A stretch of 45,178 nucleotides of DNA from positions 1 through 45,178 of the forward strand of contig CANHNQ010000014.1 of the NCBI GenBank assembly GCA_947462095.1. The letters run 5' to 3'. The notes beneath the pieces were generated by a model that did no database searches, had not been told where the DNA came from, and was given only the letters and a program-made list of their open reading frames with translations. How positions within the stretch are numbered: the first letter of the stretch is position 1; each line of letters begins with the position of its first letter. Shown here piece after piece: positions 40,062-45,178 of this stretch. Origin of the DNA: Gemmatimonadota bacterium (GTDB lineage: Bacteria; Gemmatimonadota; Gemmatimonadetes; Gemmatimonadales; Gemmatimonadaceae). The translations under genes were made by a program, and so were the position numbers.

Positions 40062-41303
40062 ATGGTGTCTTTCGTTCACGGCCTCAGCACTCGTCGTCCT
40101 ACCGTCACCACGAAGGTGCGCGGTGTCTCTGTCGGCTCCGCCGCACCGATCGTGGTGCAGTCGATGACCAACACCGATACGGCTGATGCCGCGGGCACCG
40201 CGGATCAGGTCGCGGCCCTCTTCGAGGCCGGGTCGCAGAAAGTACGCATCACGGTCAACAACGACGAGGCCGCTCAGGCAGTCCCCGAGATCCGGCAGCG
40301 GCTGGAAGATCGCGGTCTGGATGTCCCGCTCATCGGCGACTTCCACTACAACGGGCACCTGCTGCTCACCAAGTATCCGGCGTGCGCCGCCGCGCTCGAC
40401 AAGTACCGCATCAATCCGGGCAACGTGGGCACGAAGCATCGCGACACGAACTTCACCACGATTGTGCAGGCAGCGATCGATCATGACAAGCCGGTGCGCA
40501 TCGGCGTGAATTGGGGCTCGCTCGATCAGAACCTGCTCACCGACATGATGGACAGCAACGCGAAGTTGGCCCAGCCACGCGACGCGAAGGATGTCTACAT
40601 GGACGCGATGCTGGAGAGCGCGCTGCGTTCCGCCGCGCTCGCCGAAGAAGTCGGCCTCGGTCACGACAAGATCATCGTGAGCGCCAAGATCTCCGTCGTG
40701 CCCGATCTCGTGGAGTGCTATCGTCGTCTCGCCAAGCGCTGCGACTATCCGCTGCACCTCGGTCTCACCGAGGCGGGCATGGGCACGAAGGGTGTCGTGG
40801 CTTCGGCGGCGGCCCTCGGCATTCTGCTCAGCGAAGGGATCGGCGACACGATCCGCGTGTCCCTCACGCCGAAGCCGAATGGCGATCGTCGTGAGGAAGT
40901 GTTCGTGGCGCAGCAGATTCTGCAGTCGCTGGGGCTGCGGTCGTTCGCCCCACAGGTCACGGCGTGCCCGGGGTGCGGACGGACCACGAGCACGTTCTTC
41001 CAGCACATGGCCGAAGACATCCAGGGCTATCTGCGCGAGCAGATGCCGGTGTGGCGCGAGTCGCGGCCGGGGGTGGTGGAGATGAAAGTGGCCGTGATGG
41101 GATGCGTCGTGAACGGTCCGGGCGAATCCAAGCACGCCAACATCGGCATTTCGCTGCCGGGCACGTTCGAAGAGCCGAAGGCGCCGGTGTACGTGGACGG
41201 CAAGCTCTTCACCACACTCAAGGGCGACAAGATCGTCGAGGAATTCCTCGTGATTCTCGAGAACTACGTCGAGACGAGCTACGGCGCGACGGCCGGCGTG
41301 TGA
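40062..41303 (+). CDS. ispG: 4-hydroxy-3-methylbut-2-enyl diphosphate synthase (GcpE)
   Basis: Penultimate enzyme of the MEP isoprenoid pathway; reduces MEcPP using a 4Fe-4S cluster. 413 residues. [20 protein letters not shown] is the family start, [10 protein letters not shown] and RINPGNVGT are barrel motifs, and the cluster cysteines are in [10 protein letters not shown] and [13 protein letters not shown] 40062 is clearly right, since the frame upstream (to 39552) is an artefact opposite the membrane-protein gene. The C-terminal region is the compact bacterial type. Palindrome copy 3 follows its stop. Confidence 0.95.
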   Translation: MVSFVHGLSTRRPTVTTKVRGVSVGSAAPIVVQSMTNTDTADAAGTADQVAALFEAGSQKVRITVNNDEAAQAVPEIRQRLEDRGLDVPLIGDFHYNGHLLLTKYPACAAALDKYRINPGNVGTKHRDTNFTTIVQAAIDHDKPVRIGVNWGSLDQNLLTDMMDSNAKLAQPRDAKDVYMDAMLESALRSAALAEEVGLGHDKIIVSAKISVVPDLVECYRRLAKRCDYPLHLGLTEAGMGTKGVVASAAALGILLSEGIGDTIRVSLTPKPNGDRREEVFVAQQILQSLGLRSFAPQVTACPGCGRTTSTFFQHMAEDIQGYLREQMPVWRESRPGVVEMKVAVMGCVVNGPGESKHANIGISLPGTFEEPKAPVYVDGKLFTTLKGDKIVEEFLVILENYVETSYGATAGV

Positions 41304-41339
41304 GCTTCTGGTTCCGCGTTGGCTGAAAGATCGCTACTG

Positions 41340-41494
41340 CCGGAACACGGATGACGCGGATGTAAAAGGGAAACGACACGGATAAGCGGTGTGCTGCCGC
41401 TGCGCCGTGTCGTTCGCTTTATGAGTCAACACATTCGCTTTTGCTTTTGCTTATCCGTGTGGTTTCGGTGTCTTCCGCGTCATCCGTGTTCTGG
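41340..41494. repeat. Palindromic CACGGA/TCCGTG repeat, copy 3 (long loop)
   Basis: Left arm 41340-41387 (CCGGAACACGGATGACGCGG, then GACACGGATAAGC) and right arm 41449-41494 (GCTTATCCGTGT, then TTCCGCGTCATCCGTGTT and CTGG) are imperfect complements of about 47 bases around a 61-base loop. The right arm follows the same order of units as copies 1 and 2 (GCTnnnnnGTG, TTTC-GT, TCCGNG, TCCGTGTTCTGG). It lies between convergent ispG and the HD-domain gene, 36 bases past the ispG stop. Confidence 0.82.
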
Positions 41495-41526
41495 CCGTTC
41501 CGATGTCGCCGCAAGCACTCTCAGAA

Positions 41527-42123
41527 TCAGATCCGGCCCAGCTCCGCGACGGCGTGCGCGAGTTCGTCCACGATTGGAGCGTTGAAGCCGATCTCGCGCA
41601 GTCGATCGCTCACGCGGGCGTACTGGCGCACCGTGCCGTCGCGTCCGGCAGCGAAGCGTCCCCATACGGTTTCGGGAAACGACGTGCGGCGCAGATCAGA
41701 AAGTATGGAGTTCGCGCTGTGCACCTTGTCGGCGGCACAGACCCAGAGTGCATCGGCAGTCGCGAGGGAGAGCCGCGCGAGATAGTCGTCCTTGCGATCG
41801 TCCAACGAGAGCTCGACGCCGTCATCATCCGTGCGACGCTCCGTCACGGACAACAGCATCTCGAGCATGCTGTTGCCGAACTTGGTGCCGATGCGCTCGT
41901 TGAGCGTCTCGCGTGTCCAGCCACCGCGAACGCAGTCGCCCACGACATCGTGCAGGATTCCCGCCACCACCGCGTCCTCGCCGCACCCGTAGCGGGTGAG
42001 AATCACCGCGACATTGGCGGGATGCGTGAGATACGGAAGCCGCGTGCCTTTGCGGACCTGCTGATCGTGGTGCTTCGCCGCATAGGCGAAGGCGTGGTTG
42101 ATCCGATCGGAGTAGCCGGTCAT
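41527..42123 (-). CDS. HD-domain protein related to alarmone (p)ppGpp hydrolases
   Basis: A 198-residue protein resembling the RelA/SpoT hydrolase domain and small alarmone hydrolases: AFAYAAKHHDQQVRKGTRLP, YLTHPANVAVILTRYG, then VVAGILHDVVGD. The His and Asp metal ligands are present, but the usual HDxxED catalytic motif reads HDVVGD, losing the glutamate. A later ADKVHSANSIL block corresponds to the conserved KLADRLHN. There is no synthetase or TGS domain. ATG 42123 is chosen; ATG 42162 would overlap msrC. It lies 19 bases after the msrC stop. Confidence 0.8.
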   Translation of the reverse strand: MTGYSDRINHAFAYAAKHHDQQVRKGTRLPYLTHPANVAVILTRYGCGEDAVVAGILHDVVGDCVRGGWTRETLNERIGTKFGNSMLEMLLSVTERRTDDDGVELSLDDRKDDYLARLSLATADALWVCAADKVHSANSILSDLRRTSFPETVWGRFAAGRDGTVRQYARVSDRLREIGFNAPIVDELAHAVAELGRI

Positions 42124-42142
42124 CGACGGGTCGACTGAGGAG

Positions 42143-42652
42143 TCAGGCAGGAACCGGAACATACGTCGCGCGGGCGAACCAAGCCACCAGCTGCTCGAGT
42201 CCGTCGCGATCGGCCTCGCCGAACGCGGCCGGGACGGACGAGTCTATATCGAGCACGGCGATCAGTGCGCCAGCGGCGTCGAAGACGGGCACCACGATCT
42301 CGCTCTGCGATCGCGGATCGCACGTGATGTGTCCCGGAAAGTCATGCACGTTCTCCACGACCACCGTACGACGCTCGGCGGCGGCGGTGCCGCAGACACC
42401 GCGCCCGAACCTGATGTCCTGACACCCGAGCGACCCCTGATACGGACCGACACGCAGCAGTCGTCCCGGTTCGACCACGCGATAGAACCCCGTCCACAGA
42501 TGGCCGAAGGCGTGGTGCAACAGCGCGCTGACCGTCGCCATGCCGGCGATGACGTCGTCGCTCCCCTCGAGCAACAGCGACTGCATCGCGAGCAGCTGCG
42601 CATAGGCGCGTTCACGCGGCTCAGCGCGAAGATCGGGAATGACGGGTTCCAT
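42143..42652 (-). CDS. msrC: Free methionine-(R)-sulfoxide reductase (GAF type)
   Basis: Reduces free methionine-R-sulfoxide. 169 residues forming a single GAF domain. The three characteristic cysteines are in QGSLGCQDIRFGRGVCGTAA and GHITCDPRSQSEIVVPV, matching fRMsr. The start is ATG 42652; the open frame further upstream runs through the heptad repeat and is not credible. It forms a tight cluster with the HD gene, consistent with a stress-related operon. Confidence 0.92.
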   Translation of the reverse strand: MEPVIPDLRAEPRERAYAQLLAMQSLLLEGSDDVIAGMATVSALLHHAFGHLWTGFYRVVEPGRLLRVGPYQGSLGCQDIRFGRGVCGTAAAERRTVVVENVHDFPGHITCDPRSQSEIVVPVFDAAGALIAVLDIDSSVPAAFGEADRDGLEQLVAWFARATYVPVPA

Positions 42653-42663
42653 ATGAGAGAAAG

Positions 42664-42740
42664 GAGTGGGGGGTAAGGGGTAGGAAGACACAGCAGGGAA
42701 CAGGGAGTGCAGTTCCATACTCCATACTCCCGACTCCCTA
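42664..42740. repeat. Heptad-array inverted repeat, copy 2 (upstream of msrC)
   Basis: Left units GTGGGGG, GTAAGGG, GTAGGAA (42666-42686) face right units TACTCCA, TACTCCC, GACTCCC (42718-42738). Over 23 bases about 17 can pair. The same 7-bp period and GTAGGGA-type unit as the argC-argB copy are seen. The right arm runs into the TAG stop of the upstream membrane-protein gene (42738-42740), and the left arm ends 12 bases before the msrC start. Confidence 0.75.
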
Positions 42741-43172
42741 TTGCAGCGGACCGATCACCGCGATGAGGCGCAGGTCGAGTAACGCGAGGGCGACCCCCTG
42801 CACCACGACGGCGAGACCGGCGCCGATACCACCGGGGCGCGACCCCCACCGCCAAGCCGTCAGCGCCAGCGTGACACCAACCGCCGCATACCCCACGTCG
42901 AGACCGGTGTTCAGCCAGAGCACGTTCAGCAAGCGCTGCGTGCCGGCGAAGTCGCGGAACGCCAGGCCGCGCCACGCCCAGGCCGCGATGGCGAGGTTCA
43001 CCGCCCCCCACGCCGCCGTCTGCATGGCAAAATGCCGCAACAACGGCGCCGTCGTACGACGCACCATCAACCACGCCAGCAATGCGGTCCCGCTCAACAC
43101 ACACGCGCCGGCCCACAGCGCGAGGCGGATCAGGTGACCACGTTCGAGTGACAACAGCGTATCGGCCCACAT
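42738..43172 (-). CDS. Small four-helix membrane protein
   Basis: A 144-residue protein with about four hydrophobic helices: LIRLALWAGACVLSGTALLAW, FAMQTAAWGAVNLAIAAWAW, LNTGLDVGYAAVGVTLALTA and GAGLAVVVQGVALALLDLRL. No enzymatic or transport motif is visible; similar small integral proteins are annotated as DUF-type membrane proteins. Its stop codon lies inside the heptad repeat. The 84-base gap before it (43173-43256) holds a hairpin. Confidence 0.8.
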   Translation of the reverse strand: MWADTLLSLERGHLIRLALWAGACVLSGTALLAWLMVRRTTAPLLRHFAMQTAAWGAVNLAIAAWAWRGLAFRDFAGTQRLLNVLWLNTGLDVGYAAVGVTLALTAWRWGSRPGGIGAGLAVVVQGVALALLDLRLIAVIGPLQ

Positions 43173-43232
43173 GTCTCGGAGACTAGCCGACCACCACCCA
43201 CCGCGCCACGGATTCCGTGGTGCAACATCGTA

Positions 43233-43253
43233 CCGGCGCCGTGGGAGCGCCGG
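43233..43253. terminator. Possible terminator hairpin after the co-polymerase gene
   Basis: CCGGCGC (43233-43239) and GCGCCGG (43247-43253) are perfect complements with a 7-base loop, just past the 43257 stop on the minus strand. There is no T-run after it, so termination is uncertain. A second short palindrome, CCACGG-ATT-CCGTGG (43206-43220), lies next to it. Confidence 0.4.
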
Positions 43254-43256
43254 CGT

Positions 43257-45044
43257 TCACCCGCCCAGCGGGAGGTCCGCCGACCACAGCACGACCGCGC
43301 GCACCCGGCGTCCGCGATCCTCGAGCTGCCGCATGGTACGGGACAACCACGCCAGCGTCGTCACGCCGGGACGCGCGCACAGCACGACATCGGTCTGCGA
43401 CGGCAGCTGCTGGTCGAGATCGTGGTCGGTGACAAACACGGCGAGATCGTGATGCGCCGTCAGCCGTTGGAGATCATCCACCACCGAAGCCGCATCCGGC
43501 GGCGCACCACGATCGCGCCCCGAATGCCAGGACCGCACGAGGCGTGGCAACACGAGATCGATGTACGTGTCGCGACCGATCGCGAGCGCGCGGGGCGCAT
43601 CCCATCGTGCCCGCACCGCGGCCTCGGTCACGCCATCGACATCGGTGCGAGGCAACGGCGACGCGACGGACGCGGTCGTCAGTGCCGAGGTGGGCAGCAA
43701 CGGCAGCAGCGCACCGCCGCGCGGCGCGGCATCGATCAGCACCGTGGCGCGGGATTCGTGCGCGGCGACGGCCGACAGATTCAGCGCGACCGCGCCGGCC
43801 AGCATGGGCTGGTCGGACACGACCTCGACCGCGCGCGAAACGTCTCCGATACTCGTGAGGGTGAGATGCAGCAAAGGCCACGCCTCATCGGTGGGCTGCA
43901 TGATCGCTGGCAGGTGTTCATCGGCCCGCCGACGCGCCCGCGACGCGCGGACGGACGCCGTCACCGCGCGATGGACGATGACACGGGTTCGGGTGAGTGC
44001 CTCGAGTTCCTGCTCATCACCCACCGTGGGCCGACGCAGCTCGCGCCACAACACGAAGCCGAATCCGAGCACCAGTCCGAGCACCAAGGCGGCGAGCAGC
44101 ATCGCCAGCGGGGGTATGTCGAGCTGCATGCGCGCACGCACCGCGTCCCGGCGCGCGTGCAGATCGGCGTTGTATGTGGTCGCGTCCCGCCATGCCCGTT
44201 CGGTGCGTGCCACTTCACTGGCGGCTGCATCGCGCGCGCGCGTGAGTGCGCGGTCCTCCATGGGCTGCTGCACGACCAAGAACGGCGCCGCCACCGCGCG
44301 GTCGACGGCGGCCTCGGTGCGCTGCTCGGCCGCCGTCGACAACGCGCTCGCGTACGTCAACTCGGCGCGGCGCGTGAGGCGTTGTCCCAGCTGCGTCAGT
44401 TGCGTCGTCATGGACGCGTAGCGCGCATCGGGACCGCTCAATGCCGCGTACGCTTCCCGTTCGGCGTGCAACTGCTCCAGAGAGTCGATCAGCGTGCGCA
44501 CGCTGACCTCGTTGCGCAGCAGCGGGGTCTCGGCGAGCGCCCGATAGCTCTCCACGAGCGGCGCCTGTCGGACACGGGCGAGCTGCCGCTGCAGCTCGAT
44601 GGTCGCGCTGTCGCGCCCGATCGGGACGGGCGCCACGGCCACCGAGTCGGCGCGGACGGGCGCGGGGGGCGGCACCGTCGCATCCGCACGGGCGGTCATC
44701 GCGGCGGCCGCCATCGACGTTTCGATTCGGGTCAGCTCACGGCGCGCCGCCACGAATGCGCGATACCGCGACAGCGTATCGCGTTCCAACGGAAGCGCGG
44801 CAACCTGCGCCGCGAGGGCGCGATCGACCTGTTGCGGCACGATCGCGAAGAGCAGGAGCGCCGCGATCACGACGACCGCCGCGGCCGACGCGATCAGCAG
44901 GCCGTGTTGTGCGGCGTTGCGCGTGCGGGCGGCCAGCCAACGCGCGCGCTGCCCTGCCCGACGCCGTCGTGGCGCGGGCGGCGTGACCGCGGGGGGGTCC
45001 GCGAGCGCCGGAGCCTGGGGGGGCATGATGGGACGCAGTGACAT
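43257..45044 (-). CDS. Wzc/Wzz-like polysaccharide co-polymerase with degenerate kinase domain
   Basis: A 595-residue membrane protein. A basic Pro-rich cytoplasmic tail (1-45) is followed by membrane span 1 (about 48-70), a long helical, probably coiled-coil periplasmic region (about 75-310) and span 2 (about 312-335, LAMLLAALVLGLVLGFGFVLW). The C-terminal 250 residues align in order with tyrosine-kinase-type BY domains: LLHLTLTSIG, AVALNLSAVAAHESRATVLIDAA and a Walker-B-like DLAVFVTDHD. The Walker A loop (GxxGxGKST) is absent and no Tyr-rich tail is seen. It is probably a scaffold for exopolysaccharide length control rather than an active kinase. Confidence 0.68.
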   Translation of the reverse strand: MSLRPIMPPQAPALADPPAVTPPAPRRRRAGQRARWLAARTRNAAQHGLLIASAAAVVVIAALLLFAIVPQQVDRALAAQVAALPLERDTLSRYRAFVAARRELTRIETSMAAAAMTARADATVPPPAPVRADSVAVAPVPIGRDSATIELQRQLARVRQAPLVESYRALAETPLLRNEVSVRTLIDSLEQLHAEREAYAALSGPDARYASMTTQLTQLGQRLTRRAELTYASALSTAAEQRTEAAVDRAVAAPFLVVQQPMEDRALTRARDAAASEVARTERAWRDATTYNADLHARRDAVRARMQLDIPPLAMLLAALVLGLVLGFGFVLWRELRRPTVGDEQELEALTRTRVIVHRAVTASVRASRARRRADEHLPAIMQPTDEAWPLLHLTLTSIGDVSRAVEVVSDQPMLAGAVALNLSAVAAHESRATVLIDAAPRGGALLPLLPTSALTTASVASPLPRTDVDGVTEAAVRARWDAPRALAIGRDTYIDLVLPRLVRSWHSGRDRGAPPDAASVVDDLQRLTAHHDLAVFVTDHDLDQQLPSQTDVVLCARPGVTTLAWLSRTMRQLEDRGRRVRAVVLWSADLPLGG

Positions 45045-45061
45045 GAGACCCTTGAAACGAA

Positions 45062-45094
45062 CGCGGGGGCTGGCGATGTTCGCCAGCCCCCGCG
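45062..45094. terminator. Strong intrinsic terminator-like hairpin
   Basis: CGCGGGGGCTGGCG (45062-45075) and CGCCAGCCCCCGCG (45081-45094) are perfect 14-bp complements with a 5-base loop. On the minus strand it lies between the cupredoxin gene end and the co-polymerase start; the following bases (TTCGTTTCAA) are moderately T-rich. Confidence 0.75.
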
Positions 45095-45122
45095 GTTTCC
45101 TGCCGAACGGAGACCGTTCGAA

Positions 45123-45178
45123 TTACTTGACCGTGATCACGCCCTTCATGTTCATGGCCAGGTGCGGCGTGCAATGGA
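45123..45178 (-). CDS. C-terminal end of a cupredoxin (blue-copper) protein
   Basis: Only the last 17 residues are inside the window: HCTPHLAMNMKGVITVK and TAA. The C-x-P-H-x-x-x-M spacing is the type I copper site end of plastocyanin/amicyanin-type proteins (Cys, His and Met ligands), followed by a G-x-I-x-V strand that closes the barrel. The protein begins beyond the window, so its size and partner are unknown. A strong hairpin follows. Confidence 0.78.
   Translation of the reverse strand, partial: HCTPHLAMNMKGVITVK

Overview
This is a high-GC bacterial chromosomal segment, most likely from a Gemmatimonadota (Gemmatimonas-like) species. That is an inference from protein style and gene content; there is no rRNA gene to confirm it. 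Several starts are GTG, several genes lack a clear Shine-Dalgarno, and nearly all DNA is coding. I see no tRNA, rRNA, CRISPR array or intact transposase. Lineage-core genes (glnA, the serine set, the arginine set, ispG) argue against a plasmid, although one gene encodes a plasmid-type replication initiator domain.

Layout. 1-1.8 kb: glnA-sodA operon on the minus strand (sodA cut by the window edge), divergent from a zinc-ribbon membrane protein. 2.8-11 kb: a signalling block with a GAF/PAS histidine kinase, an HD-GYP response regulator, an acidic/AT-hook/lysine-alanine histone-like protein, a second PAS/GAF histidine kinase, an NtrC-type sigma-54 activator and a stand-alone receiver. 11.1-16.6 kb: a MerR-like regulator followed by a tight serine-biosynthesis operon: serA, a FAD-linked hydroxyacid dehydrogenase, serB and a class V aminotransferase that probably serves as SerC. 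16.6-17.9 kb: a palindromic repeat, a short-chain dehydrogenase remnant and a RepA-like gene. 18-23.1 kb: a C-terminal processing protease, a beta-propeller lipoprotein whose start codon sits in a hairpin, a MarR regulator, a YhaM-type nuclease, a small zinc protein and YggX. 23.1-30.2 kb: a second palindrome, then minus-strand hydrolase, MoeB-rhodanese, M28 peptidase, Smr-like and PafA-like phosphatase genes. 30.2-36.8 kb: the arginine region, argC-argB-argD-paiB on minus and argR, argH and a HAD phosphatase on plus. 36.9-45.2 kb: two small outer-membrane barrels, a FAD amine-oxidase-like enzyme, ispG, a third palindrome, an alarmone-hydrolase-like HD protein, msrC, a small membrane protein, a polysaccharide co-polymerase with a degenerate kinase domain, and the tail of a cupredoxin.

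The most unusual content is non-coding. One family of large palindromes built on a CACGGA/TCCGTG module occurs three times (16.6, 23.4 and 41.4 kb), always beyond gene 3' ends; each copy keeps its two arms matched to each other while differing from the other copies. A second, unrelated family is built of 7-bp units (GTAGGGA type) arranged as facing arrays. It occurs twice (32.9 and 42.7 kb), in both cases between two co-oriented minus-strand genes and touching the upstream gene's stop codon. Neither is a coding or CRISPR feature, and I could not assign either to a named family.
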